Below the pieces are notes generated by a model. That model made no database searches and had not been told where the DNA came from. It saw only the letters and a list, made by a program, of their open reading frames with translations. From assembly GCA_029851415.1 (NCBI GenBank), contig CM056741.1, positions 160,815,685-160,879,684 on the forward strand: 64,000 bases of DNA, given 5' to 3'. The position numbers and the translations under genes are program-made. This DNA is from Eretmocerus hayati (taxonomy: Eukaryota; Arthropoda; Insecta; Hymenoptera; Aphelinidae). Below, in pieces: positions 12,665 to 25,321 of the stretch; position 1 is the first letter of the stretch; each line of letters starts with the position of its first letter.

Positions 12665-13329
12665 AAAATCACAAAGACTTTAATTTTTCAAAATTTTTTA
12701 TTCTCAGTTTTACTGTAACTGATGGGAATATTCTTTCAAAGCAAGATGAAACGTATCCAGGGACTTCTTCAAACTTTAAGTTGGGCTAAAACTAAAAAAT
12801 AGTTCAAAAACTTCGTTCGCGATCAACATCTTCAAGTACATACATCTAGACGTAGCCCCCAATTCCTCTGTTCTGAATATCTCCACTTTTTGTATACTGA
12901 TGCAATTATCTAACGCTAAACATTGGAAGCCCTCCAATCATTCAAATTTTCCATGAAATTACATCAATTTCCTAGAGAAACGTAACTCCTGATGTTATGT
13001 CTTTCTTACTATCCGTAAACACCTAGTACGGGAAGTGAATGGTTCCCAAAAAATAATAATAAGCTGGCGGACATAATCTACTGTCTTACACAATTGGACA
13101 AGTAGACACATTTTGTGGATAAATTTCTGTCACTTTCTCTGCGCATAAGTACAATTGAAATCATCTTCTCCATCACCATACCATCATGCAAATCATATAA
13201 GAAAAGACATGTGAATCGGTTCCTGCTATTACGTGCAGTACCTCAAACTCACGCATACAATACGCATGAGTTCGAGTAACTTAAAGATGCGCATCCCAAC
13301 AAGAGTCACCTAAGAAAATCACATAACCA
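12665..13329. other. No feature recognised
   Basis: AT-rich unique-looking sequence with no supported frame. A short imperfect hairpin around CTCACGCATA at 13250-13275 is too small to interpret. Confidence 0.5.
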
Positions 13330-14175
13330 CACAAAAAAATTCTCGCGCGCTCATTTCAAACCGCAATGTATGGGAACCATAGGAACGCAAAATAAGTCGT
13401 CCACCAATAATGCGGGACAGCACGACTCTAATGCTATATGCACGCGCTGTTCGTGGCATAAATCGAGCAGACGACAAACCGCGAACATCACGAGCTCAAT
13501 CTTCGGGTCACGGGGGCGCACTTCACACAGTCTATAAGTACCTATCCCAAGCATTCGATCAACGAAGCTGAAAAAGCGAAAGCTACGCGGTCTATTCACA
13601 ATGTACATACATACAAGAGCATATCCTCTGAGCTATTCTCATGAACGATAATGTTATAAATATAGATATATTTCTACACTTACTCTTGATATTATGGTTC
13701 AAAAGTGTCGCGGTCTTGCAAAGCGACAGGATCGGTACGAAATATAATAGCATCGATTGACCGAAACTGGTCGTGACGATATCAAATTCTCGTAGATGTC
13801 TAGAGATTATGATAAATCGATGGTGGCATTATGCAGACTACGAATATGGAGTTTGACAATGAAAGTAGAGTTTAAAAAGCTAAGCGAACGACTGACCCGA
13901 TTCACGCGCCCGCGTGGCTTTACAGTAGGCCAAGTGCATGGAAGCTTTTCATTTCACGCGGGAGGTCGTTTGCATGAGTTACGAGCTTGGTCTCTGACGA
14001 GCTTCTGCAACCGTACTTCACAGATTCTCTCTTCCCCCTCAGCATTTTTTGAGTATAGAGAACGATTTCTCCAGTTTCCGCTTTGCAGGACGGATTGTGG
14101 ACTCACTGCGACTTCTGCGAATCGTATAGTTTCCATGATCTGTGAAAGATGAATTTGAGTTACTGCTCTGTTCAC
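13330..14175. other. GC-richer patch, possible promoter or first exon
   Basis: This patch is clearly richer in G, C and CpG than its neighbours, and overlapping frames are open on both strands (13351-13608 minus; 13796-14152 plus), as expected of GC-rich DNA. On the plus strand TCTATAAGTA at about 13529-13538 could be a TATA box with a start near 13560. I cannot connect the patch to any coding exon by splice phase, so no gene is called. Confidence 0.25.
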
Positions 14176-14689
14176 TGATAGTCAAAGTGATGTGCTACAT
14201 TAATGAATCAATATCTTCTAGAGACAATATTCGAAAGATGAGGGAACGATTAAAACATTGTGGTTGTCTCTCATTTGACATTTTACTCTGCCTCATTGTT
14301 TACTCATGATCTATTGAAGAAGCATCTTCTGATTGAGAATCATGCTCGAGAATCATAATCGAGAACCCATTGTTTTGCCTTTGAGAATTGAATGTTCTCC
14401 ATAGCTTTAACAGTCTGACCACTTTCCTCGATCGATGCATCTTGAAAATCTGCAGGAGCTGCAACTGATCTTCTTGATCCAAGCCATAGGCAAACTCTCA
14501 GAATGATGTGAGCCACTCATATTTCGCTCCTGTCTTACCGTGTCTATCAGACCTACTCACTACATATATGAACGCAGAACAAATCTCGTATACCAATTAT
14601 AACTCTATAGATTCAGAGTAGATGTTCTTAGGCGAGTTGTCACTCCGTAGATTGTCAGATGAACAGGTTGATTATTAACCTCTACGTCA
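14176..14689. other. No feature recognised
   Basis: About 500 bases of AT-rich sequence to the left of the palindromic MITE. No supported frame or repeat. Confidence 0.5.
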
Positions 14690-14842
14690 CACTGTAAAAA
14701 AATTTTCCGAAAAACTTCAACCACCTGGTTGAATGAAAAATTCAACCATTTGGTTGAAAATCCAACTAGTCTATTCAACCAGCTGGTTGGATTTTTCATT
14801 CAACCAGTTGGTTGAAGTTTTTCGGAAAAATTTTTTACAGTG
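14690..14842. mobile_element. 153-bp palindromic MITE made of nested palindromes
   Basis: The whole unit is an inverted repeat: it starts CACTGTAAAAAAATTTTCCG and ends with the near-exact complement (...TTTTTTACAGTG). The body consists of four short palindromes of the form CAACCANNTGGTTG, so each arm also folds on itself. It has no coding capacity. CACTG termini occur in CMC-type DNA transposons, but I saw no clear target duplication, so the superfamily is open. It adjoins the 109-bp array and may have inserted at the array's edge. Confidence 0.75.
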
Positions 14843-15765
14843 CAGGTCAGAATGTCAACCACGCGTGAGATCACCAGGTCAGATTGGAGAGGTTGTCAGG
14901 TTTGTAGAATTCGTAAGTTAACTGAATGACGGATCTGTAGCTCAGCAGGTTAAGCACTAGGTCAGAACATGAGCAATTTGAAAGGTCACTACATCTTAAG
15001 GTTGTCAGGTCAGTACAATCTGCAGGGAAAGTAGATGATAGATCCGTAACTCAGCGCGCTGGACATCTGGTCAGGATGTTAGCAATGTGAAAGGTCGCCA
15101 AATCGTAAGGTCGTCAGGTTAGTACAATCAATAGGTCATTTAGGTGATACATCTGTAGCTCAGTGGCTTGATCACTAGGTCAGAACATGAGCAACCCCAG
15201 AGGTCACTAGATCGTCAGGCCATCAGGTTTGTAGAGTTCGTAGGTCAACTAAATGACCGATCTGTAACTCAGTGAGTTGAGCTCTAGGTCGCACTATGTG
15301 CAATCAGAATAAGGTCACCAGCTCGAGGGTCGCCAAGTGGATACAACCTGAAGGTCAATCAAATGATAGATCTGCAGCTCAGTGAGATGAGCACTAGCTC
15401 AGGACATGAGCTAATTGAAAGCTCACCAGATCGTTAGGTCGTCAGGGGAGTACAGTCCGTAGGTCAACTAGGTGATAAGTCCGTAGCTCAGCGCATTGGG
15501 CAACTGGTCAGAATGTTAGCAATTCGAACGGTCACTAGATCTTGAGGTAGTCGAGTTAGTACAACCCATAAGTCATTTAGGTGATACATCTGTAGCTCAA
15601 TGGGTTGAGAACGAGGTCAGACCATGAGAAATTTCAAAAGTCACCTGATCGTAAGGTCGACAGGCTAATACTGTCTGCAGGCCAACTAGGTGATTAATTC
15701 GTAGCTTGGTTGGTCGGGAAGTTAGCGAACCACCTGAGCAGTGAGTCCGATAGTTGGCAGGCATC
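14843..15765 (+). repeat. 109-bp tandem array of tRNA-like (SINE-like) units
   Basis: The word GTAGCTCAG or a close variant begins at 14937, 15046, 15155, 15264, 15374, 15483, 15592 and 15701, spaced 109,109,109,110,109,109,109. Each unit continues with (G)GGTTGAGCACTAGGTCAGAA, then a GCAATTTGAAAGGTCAC-like block, then AGATCGTAAGGTCGTCAGG and GTACAATC...AGGTCAACTAGGTGATA. TAGCTCAGTGGGTTGAGC resembles a tRNA A box, and AATTCGAACGG (about 15521-15531) resembles a B box. Units 2 and 6 (GCGC...GTTAGC) and units 3 and 7 (preceded by AGGTGATACATC) pair up four units apart, indicating a four-unit higher-order repeat. No acceptor stem or poly-A tail was seen, so these are not functional tRNAs. Confidence 0.75.
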
Positions 15766-15978
15766 AAGAAAACAAGCTGCGAGAACGAGCGAGCTGTAGG
15801 TTACTACTGAAATTTCTGTTTTTACGCGGTTAATGCGTACCACGAAAGTGCCACGTATAAAAAATCGCGTGAATGAGCTCTGTCCTTATGGGAGAAGGGA
15901 GGATGGAGCTACAACTTTTTTTGGCCAAGTTTCAGAAATTCCTATTTCAACAAAGACGTGAATCCTTCATTCAAGGAC

Positions 15979-16448
15979 TTATTCAAAATTGCTCTCGAAA
16001 TTGCTCTGTAGAATGATATGAAACGATTTCCATAGCCCAGACTTGAAAAAATCGTTGATCCGAGTCTGCTCCTTCCGTCGCATAAGATCTTTTTGCAGGT
16101 CTTCATACGCGCGGATTGCAACTTTGCAGTCATACTTGAATCTCATGCTCCTAGTCATCAAGGGATCAAGCTCTTGAGCTTCTTCGAGAGGGCCCTTCAA
16201 CTTGTTGATAATTTTCGTGACATTGGATTGCTCAAGGCTCGCTGCTCCTCAGTGGGCTCTTCAGCAACTTCTTCGGCATTAGGTTCGAGGATCGCTTCGA
16301 TTATTTCGATCGAACGTTCCTCAATCTCGTTCAAAAGCTCAGCAACATGAGAGTCATTCATGTTTTTGAACCCCTCTCGACCAACCTTTTGTGCAGCACT
16401 CACACAATCTTGGATGAAAATCGAGCTTTTGTCGGATCGTCGATTCAT
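15979..16448 (-). pseudogene. Broken C-terminal part of a pogo/Tigger-type transposase
   Basis: Two minus-strand frames meet at about 16200. The upstream one (16448-16197) encodes an NDSHVAELLNEIEE-like segment and an acidic EEVAEEPTEEQ stretch. The downstream one (16200-15979) encodes EEAQELDPLMTRSMRF...AIRAYEDLQKDL...RKEQTRINDFFK. In pogo/Tigger/jerky DDE transposases the protein ends in just this order: a short helix, an acidic linker, a helical FEEA...DP segment, then a ...K.QT.L..FFK end. A one-step frameshift separates the two parts. The catalytic DDE domain and the helix-turn-helix domain were not found upstream, so this is a 5'-truncated, inactive remnant. Confidence 0.6.
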
Positions 16449-19400
16449 TTACGTATAAATCATTGTTCGATAACACGCACAGCCTATTTTGGAGTTAGGA
16501 TTGTCTGACTTTAAATTTCTGACAAACTAATCAGATTATCTTACCAGCTCGTCGTGAATCCAATATGTAGACTTTTTTCTCTTAACTCATCTTTTTCTAG
16601 GTACTTTGACGATTTTGTTATGTTCCGAAACATTTTCCTCGTCGGGTACATGTTTGTGTAAATGGAGAGTTTTCGTTGACATGCAACAAAACCTCCACCG
16701 ATCATCTGAGACACCTACGTATGCCATTTCAAGCTACCATTGGGATGCCATTTTGGAAGATCATCTTCCGATCCGTGAATAATCAAAGAACCCATCTGCG
16801 TAAGAAGAAGAGGAATCGAATAATTGGAGAGCTGGGTATAATCAAATCCGCCTTAAAATAATCCGCTTAAAAACAGGAATGCCCGTATGTTGGCAGATCA
16901 ACTAATTATTGAATCTAATTGTTGTGTATGGCTATATGGTAGATCATCTTAGGAAATTTCAATTAATGGATGTAAGAGGATATTCGTCCTGATTGGAATT
17001 ACTATGGAGAGGTCACCAGGCTAATGAGTTTGAAAATTCACAGGCTGGTTCTTTCATCGGTCTAGGGACCAGTAAATCAAAAATACTATAGTCAAGTAAG
17101 CAAGTAAGTATTTAATTGTTTCTATCAAATACAAGAATGTTACAATAAAAGTTTCAACTTGATTTTGCACAGTATACTACATCATTTAGAGCAAATGTGT
17201 TAATAGTACATGCTAATACATTCTTTTGTTGTTGTGTCGCAGCGATCATATATTTTCTACAATTGTGAGAGGGTTACTTGATATAATAGCTTTCAGACGA
17301 TTTACAAGTAATATCACACTTGTTCTACGAGTCAAAAGGATTAGTTGGTAAGTCAGTCATTGGGGTTATTTCTTCAACAGACAAATTCGTCGATGAATTT
17401 GTGGATTGGCATTGAGAGGATCGTCAAGTCAATCGTGCGAATGGACGGACCATCAACTGACCGCCATGTCAACATGGTTGCTACGGTAATAAACTTAACG
17501 GATGAGAACACCAGTGCATGCTAGTGATTGAAAGTGATCTGCGTCGGAACATTTATGTCGGAACTTTTTTTGAAAATGGAAATATTTTTCTACTCTGCGG
17601 GCACAGTGAGCTAGAGAAGTGAAAATGAGTGTACCCAAGAATGATCACTTTTAGCTTAAATAGAAGAAGTTGTGACATCAGATGACTATCTAACCCACCA
17701 AAATAGAACTTTCAGACCACCGAATCAAGGGAATTTGACTTCACTCTTCGATTAAATTTTTCCATTGTTCAACAGAACCATGAAACCTATGACTCGAACC
17801 TGAATCCAAAGACTCCGACGAACTAAATACATCCGGATTGTGAGTGAGGGTGGCATGCAAACGGAATGAATTTTGGATCCATATTCAAAACATTGTTATT
17901 GGTTCAAAGTCACTGATAAATGAACAGAATGGCCAAGAGTCAATTAGACAGGGGTATCCCACGGTATTATTTTAGGCCTTCCCTGGTAAAAATGTGACCA
18001 ATTTTCTTGGCTACCCATGCAATATATGGATATAGTGACAATGCAATGGGGTTAGACTTGGTCAGTTTTTGGACAAAAGATGCTCACAATTTCTACCACG
18101 GTTCCTGTGGCACCCACAAGATTTCCATGGTTTCCACCATGAACATGCAGTTTGTTGACCGGCTAAGCTTGTCCATACGATTAAGCATTAGAAAAACATC
18201 ATCAAGATTTGGAAAAGTATAATTCTCAAGCACTCATTTATTATTGAATCGAAATCTTCCCCATACACAACAGGATCGAGTTGGTATAAGCCCATGACAG
18301 GAATGGTCACGTCAATGGATGACATCAGAAACTAATAATGATGATAGAGACAAACTCTGAGGTTAGTCGGGTCAGTCACGCTTCAGGAAAATTTGGTATC
18401 CCAAAGAACAACGGGCCCATCTATAGAGGGGACTTATCGCTCAGTTGTTCCAAAGCCTTGGCTTTGCGGTGCAGTGCAGTGCGGCAGTGTGGACGGCACA
18501 ATCAAGCGGCCAATTGGGTATATCAGAGTCTCGATGCCCAACGGGTTAAATGTAAATTACATAGAGGCTGGACAAGTCGGTAATTTCTTGTCTGGACCGT
18601 ACTAAAGCTCATCCGCCCTATAGTCGTGGCTCTCATTCGTCTCGTTAAAAATAGCGGGGAAAGCTCGTCTCAATATATGTTCATCATTTAAAAATGCCAA
18701 TATACCGTGCCAGGCAAAATTACTGTTCTTATCGTTGATCCGCTATTTATGCTTTGGGTATAAAGAGCCTCATTGTTCAAATCGGGCAATCACTTAATTT
18801 CAGATGAATTTTTTCGGCCTTGTGACCGTAAAGCATGTTGTCACGATTTCATACCGAATGTGTTAATTGAGTTGACGGTTATGGGTTATGGAGGAAATGA
18901 TCCTCAATTCGTAGAACCTAATAGTCCTGGTGCTCCATTCTCGATATTTTACTCATCGTTGGTCCATGAGAAAACTTGGTACTTGGGGCTCGGGAAAGTT
19001 TGGGAAAACTCTTTTGCTGGGAGTCTTTTATCGCTGAAATTTCAGATTTGTATGATGTGATCGCGAATTCCCATGGCTGTTCTATCAGTATTGCTTGAAT
19101 GTAAACAATTAGACCATCGGTAGGCTGCCCATTTCTACCACGCATTTGCATTGAGGCGGATCAAAATTCAGTTACTTCGTAATACTGGTTCATTTTAATC
19201 AGCTGCAGATTCGTTGATCAAAAAATACTCACTACCAGCTTTAATGAATGACAAATTTCAACTTGAGCCATCCAATACAACTGATACTCATAACCTCGTA
19301 ACACAATATTGATTAAGATTTTCACGCAACGCGAAACGCTAGAATCTTCCGGATAACTAGCTCTCCCACATAATTTTATAGACCTTCAGAATACCTCAAC

Positions 19401-21909
19401 AAAAGTGATAGCTTTAACTTGACTTTAAAATGTCATATTCTATTGTCAGTAAACAGCAGTTTTCATTCTTCAAATGAGTTGAACTTGGTTGGATTTTGAA
19501 GTTAAACTTTCTTTACCGAAGAAAGTAAAATAAAACATCATTTCTGTGGTCAACCACGTTTGACCAATTACCGTTTACATTTATCTTCCGCGAATAGGAA
19601 CGTTATGACTTTAGTTGTGATTTCACGGAGGAATGAGGCGAAATAATAGCAACAGCTATAACTCAGTCAAAAGACACAAGAAAGTTGGTGTAGAATGAGA
19701 TCATCACGTTCTGGAGCATTGTCACGATGAGCGATGCTTTCGCTACTTGGTCCAGATAGGTAACCGTGAAAAAGGGTCAAACTTTCTGGCGAAAAGTTTT
19801 CACGAGATTGTTGACAAAATGTACATTTTTTGCGAACAAAGCTCAATGAGTTTGTGAGAAAATTGATACTAATTTCTGTCTGACTCGGGTGTGTTGTAGC
19901 AGCCAGTTTTGTATTGTTTCTTGTCAATTTTCAGATCTTTAGAAAAAAATGGTCTATATAGTTCAAACATTCATAAACAATGAAGACACGCATGTGTCAC
20001 TGGTCAGATGATACGTGAATTCTTGTAACTTTCAAAGTTCCGTGCATTTTTCGTGAAATAGACCGAAATCTGAGGTCGAAGCTGCAGAGAATTTTAATTT
20101 ACGGAAACGACCGAAAAAATAAAAATCGAAACTTTCTAAACTCATATAAAATTTTCTCGATTGCTTTTCTCACACCTGCAAACCCAATTTTCCTTCCGTC
20201 CAATTTTATCGTACTCCCTCGCCACCAACAACACCGATACTTCAAATAAAAACATAATCGAGGCACGAGCCAACATTCACAAGAAACAGATAAAGCAGAT
20301 ATAAAAAGTGAATGCAGAAGAGGCTATACCGTATAGAATACCTCAGAATCATCGTGTAGATCCAGGAGCTCAAAAACGAAGGCGAGATCATTTTACGACT
20401 GACCGCGCCATCACTTTGTTACAATTGTTGTGAGCGGAGAAAGTAGGATTTTGACTACCCATGCATAGAATCAAGAAGCCAAACCACTTACATTTATATA
20501 CATAAAGCTCAACTATACAGATATATAAATGTAAATCGCGGGTGGAGGTCCTTCCAGAGTATATACTTATGCACCAGGACGATTTACACAGAGATAATAC
20601 GACACGACCGACGCCTCAAGATAATAATTAGCGCGTGACGTGAATGCTCGCGACGAACCGATTGCTAAAGCCAACATCAGTCCTCTGACGATGAGAGAGT
20701 TAGCTCTAGATTTCTGAGCAACTAATTTGACGAGGAACCGTGACTAAAAGATGCGACCATTTATTATTTTTGTATTTTGTTGCCATCAGATTTTTGAGAT
20801 GCTCGAAATTTGTATAATTTGATTAATTTTCGAGTCCTCGTTAGTCGGTTTGAAAGCACCAGCAAACGAGTTGCCTTATGTCCATTAGACTCTCTTATTG
20901 GGTTATGTATGGATGAGTATGTGTGTATGTAGAGGTGAGAGTACTTATCTGTTAATCGGTCATGATTTGCGGATCAGGAAAGATTTATTGCTTTGGGGAT
21001 ATGAGGTGGTGGGTGCCATGATTGGTGTGGTCGGAAACGTTTAACGATCGATTGGTTCTTCGAGGCTATGAAATGAGAACCTCTTCATCATTTGTGAATG
21101 ATGGGACAAGTATTTTCGCACATCGGTTTTCACACCTTACCGCAGTTATTTAGGGAATCTCATTCTAAATACTGACTGCTCTCATTGATAAGATGAGCTT
21201 AGACATCTGAAATAATATAGCAATATTTGCTGACTTGAGCAGGGAAACAATAATTGTTGTTTGATCTCAGAATTGAGGTCTTTATTAGTGTCTCATGAAA
21301 ATGAATTTTTCATGAGGGAATTTTTCGGATTAAGTTTCAGTTTTATCATTTTGGTAATAAGAAGACCGTAGTGGATTCTAGGGACTTCTCAGGAAGTTTT
21401 GGGCCAAATATAGGGATTGGACATGGTTGTCGGGTTGCTTGCAAACAGGCGTAAAATGGCTACCGTTCGGTATAGCTTTAGCATTGGTAGGGTTAGGTCT
21501 TTTGTATTATTCGAGTCATTGTTCACTCAGTCTGGCACGAAACACTTACGCTGAAACCTGGTCAACTCACTCTTGCGTTTGGAGGATTACCAAAGACCGA
21601 GAAGAGTAAGAAACCCAATATTATTAATATGGCCTCATGCACCCAATGTTCGAGGAATAAGCGCCTGTATGACGGCAACCCGACAAGGATGTCCAATCCG
21701 TACTGATTGGAAAATTACAACAATGACAAATTTGAATGAATTTCACAATTTTTGTTTTTTTTCAGGATTAACAAAAGCGAAACTTTTGACATTGATTTGG
21801 TTTCGTCATATAGATGAGATGAATGAGTTCTCGAACAACCTATGCAGAAAATAAGTTACGACCTTTTATATATTTGATATACTCCCGACAAAACTTATTT
21901 CTTACATCT
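16449..21909. other. Long gene-poor stretch; coding-like scrap at 18376-18605
   Basis: No gene could be supported over about 5.4 kb. At 18376-18605 (plus) one frame stays open for about 70 codons with a moderately protein-like composition, interrupted elsewhere by stops. It has no splice signals or domain that I recognise and may be a decayed coding fragment. The remainder is AT-rich sequence without obvious tandem or inverted repeats. Confidence 0.4.
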
Positions 21910-22002
21910 ATGCGACACCTCCTACGGAGATTAATGTTTTCCAATGTATAAGCCATTTCCTTATACATTGAAAAGTGTTTTACTTTGTAGGGGATGTCGC
22001 AT
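21910..22002. ncRNA. 93-nt hairpin, pre-miRNA-like or micro-MITE
   Basis: ATGCGACA at 21910 pairs with TGTCGCAT ending at 22002. Inside, CTCCTAC pairs with GTAGGGG, and AATGTATAAG pairs perfectly with CTTATACATT around the seven-base loop CCATTTC. Length, single small loop and internal mismatches resemble a microRNA precursor, but a very small MITE would look the same. The strand of any transcript is unknown. Confidence 0.4.
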
Positions 22003-25000
22003 GGAACTGTAAAATTAGACCCACGTAATCAAAGTGCAGGAGATACAGCGATAGAGATTTGCTGTCACGGCATTTTGACCAAAATATCAACAAAAGTATG
22101 CAGGTGGGTCTGTACGATACAAGAAGACCGTTTCCGGCTCATTCTTGTCGTTTACTAACACAGTAAGTCAGAAAAGCGGGAAACTTGAAGGTTCAGGGAG
22201 AGAAATTCTGTGAAGTATGATTCTAGGTATCTCTAGGATCATTCTCTAGAAAAATAAAAATTTTCTGTGAGTGGATTTTGAAATAAAATTACTTCTTCGA
22301 TCTTTCTATTATAATGATAGAATTCGCCTCTTTTGCGGTTTTTGTCTATTTCGTGATTAGTTGGGAGAGATGAGTTATATCGAAAAAAAGTGCTGAATAG
22401 TTTTTTGTAGATTATTTAAAAACTCACAAAATGATGTGCCAACATATATGGAAGAATTGGATCCAGTTTGGGTGATTGTAATACTTCAGGGAGAAATGCA
22501 AGGATTTACGAAGCCCCAGCGATATTTTCATTTGTATCTGAAAATTTCACAACGGCTCGAAAAAATCGCCTAGTTTTAAAATCCATTGACGAAAGATTTT
22601 GATCATTCTCGTAAAATGATCCTGGAGATAATTAGAATCCCACCCCACAGGAAGCACTTTCTTCCCTGAAACCCAACTATCTCGCCTTTTCAACCCGAGA
22701 TAGGCTCATGATAATCACCTCTACAGGTGAATCCAAAGTCCAACTTTGAATGTGATCAATTGTTTACATGAATGTCTGGAATAGATCCGACCCAAAGCTT
22801 CGAATCTTTGGGATGACTCCCATTTATACTGCATTGACACAAATCACTGATCATACATCAGAATCTGCTCGGTTTTCACATTCGATGCAAGCTCGTCTTG
22901 ATGTTCTGATTCGAATGGTGGTGACAAAAAATGATGCTCGTTACCACAAAACCATGATACAATTCATCCGATCTAGAAATCTTCCATTTCATATGCTGGC
23001 ACATTTGATAAAAAAAAAAAAATAATAATAAAAAAATATGCTCGCACAACAAATACCCACTTTTATACATATGAACATAATATAGTAATATGTTCCCGAG
23101 GCGTATTCACTGTGTCGGAAAAAATCTGAGAACTCACCAACGGGATGACAAAACTGTAATGACATTTTTTCATTCTGTCACGCATTGTTTTAATCCTTTG
23201 AAGGAAAGTTACGCAATCTGCTTCAAAACAATAGTTGCAACTTTCTTTTAAACTGTAGGATGGTATTGTTATCAAACAGACTTCCTCATGATACAATATT
23301 TGAATCATGTCACATATTTCGAAATAGTATGCGGATTTATTCCAAATGATATTACCATATCATCAAGATTTCAAGTTTGACGAGGAAGTTTGCATGATAT
23401 GCAGTTTACAGAATGCTACTCTCTCACTCTCACACTCTCATCGTTTGATTCCATCCAAAAAGTTCGTATGGCTTCAAACTTCTCCACTCGTTTTCCATGA
23501 GCAAGCTAAATGCTATAAAATCATCGTCAAAATACTTTGCCATCAGAGTGTTAAAATAAATTGATATACTGTCAAAGCTACAAGCTTCAAGATTTCACTC
23601 TGACGTTTGAAGTTATGCGGAGAGATTTGCTTTCTTGCTAATTTGAGACGTGTTTGACGTGGTTCAAATTTAAACTAACAAAAATACAGAAACTATGATT
23701 CAAATTTAATTTAGAAATTGTTTTCCTAAATATATAGAACTTGCAAAAAACCGAGGGAGAAAGCTGGACCAAGATAAATATCTCTTACTGCGGGAATAAG
23801 TGATGATCAAGATCTCATTTCATTATTTATGTGCAATCGGTAGAGGATTTTCTAATGGTCTGTGAATAACTCCTAATAAAATTTGCGGTGATGATTCAAT
23901 TATATTCAGAATTCTGATAACAATACAGGTTTTATTCTCCAAAAAATTGTTGCATTTTTGACAGGTAATTGTGGGAGCTCACCAACGGTAGCTGAAATTT
24001 CATCTTATCGTCTTGAAATACATGAACATGACACCTCAATTTTCCTTGAAAATCAATAAATTTGACGTTGATATTGAGACGGTAATAACATTCTACCACA
24101 ACACTGTAAGAAGAAATTCTTAAAGTCAGGTAAAAATCGCACTGAATCACAACAAACCGCTGAAACTTGTAATATTGATTTTCAAATGATTAGTCCGACT
24201 TTCAGAGTCTCTTCTTAGAGCAAAATCGGGTTTGAACTTGAATTTATCCGGTGTCAAAATAATACATCATGTGTCCCAAAATCTACTGTAAATTAAAATC
24301 ATTCACTCATGTAACATATTGAAAACTATTTTGCTTTAGCGTAGATATGCAAAGTCTCCTTCTCCTCCCCGAGCCTAATAAGGTGAGGAGTCTTCCATAA
24401 AGTACGTCCGCGCTTTTTCCTGAAATGCTGGACCCCTACTTTCCCTTATTCAAGTGAAGGGCCAAAAAATATCAAATGTCATGATTGACAAGAGATATGA
24501 TGATTTTATCTTTGTGAGGCGTTTTGAACCTCAGAATAATAAATCTTTGGCTAGTAAAATTAGTTTCTACAAAATTAAAAATGGACCCCATGGGGTATTG
24601 CACACCCCACACAAAAAAGGCCTCTTACTTCAAGGGAAACAAATGTATCAATTGGAATTGTCAACAGAAAGTTACTCCAACATCGTCTCTGAAAAATTCG
24701 AAATGTTCCGCCCGGTCATTGAACAGCTTGATTTGAGAAATTGATGAATCAGCAACATTTCTGCGAAAAATGTTTTTTTATTTCAAAACTCCTTCAACAT
24801 CTTTAGCCAAATTCTTCGAAAAAGTTTACCAAATACCTCGACGAGATAACAATTTGAGATATCAAAGTTTATGTTCGTAACCAAAAATCACTCAACGTTC
24901 ATCTCGATGAAATTTGTCAAGTTGTAGACGCTGCGCAGTTCTTTCTTGATTGTTAGATGGAAAGCCAGTAAGTCGTTAGAAAAAATTCATCTTCGAGGGT

Positions 25001-25282
25001 AAAGTTGATTCGGTCACATTCTATCACGATTAAACTTCCGTCAAAAGTATGAAATTTTTTGACTCTTCAAAGGGTGCTCATCTCACATGGAGTATTTCGT
25101 GTGGATGCAAGTCTACAAATCAGATTACTTAGCGAAAATTGAGGCATACCTCCAAAAGTCTCGTCAAAATTAGAACACAATAGCGCATGTGAAATGCATC
25201 TTGACGTGTTGAACATGAGATACATGAACCCTCTAACAACAAGTCAATGTAAATATCAAAGACAAACCATACCGCAGCGTAA
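22003..25282. other. No feature recognised
   Basis: AT-rich stretch. Frames such as 22768-23025 and 24454-24744 (plus) show no signal peptide, domain or consistent splice phase. There is an A-rich run near 23011-23035 and a CTCTCAC microsatellite near 23420. Nothing else stands out. Confidence 0.5.
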
Positions 25283-25321
25283 AACACCATATATACCGAG
25301 CTTAAAGGCGTCGTCTCAGCT
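25283..25321 (+). promoter_or_regulatory. Possible TATA/Inr core promoter of gene B
   Basis: CATATATACCGAG at about 25288 is followed some 30 bases later by TCAGCT, an initiator-like site near 25317. A GC-richer block follows. Gene B has an acceptor just before its ATG (29811|29812), so it needs an upstream noncoding exon, and this is the best candidate I can see. No other evidence links the two. Confidence 0.3.

Noticed and set aside
14937..15710. Functional tRNA genes in the 109-bp array
   Set aside because: The units lack a paired acceptor stem and a good B box in most copies; they are tRNA-like repeats only.
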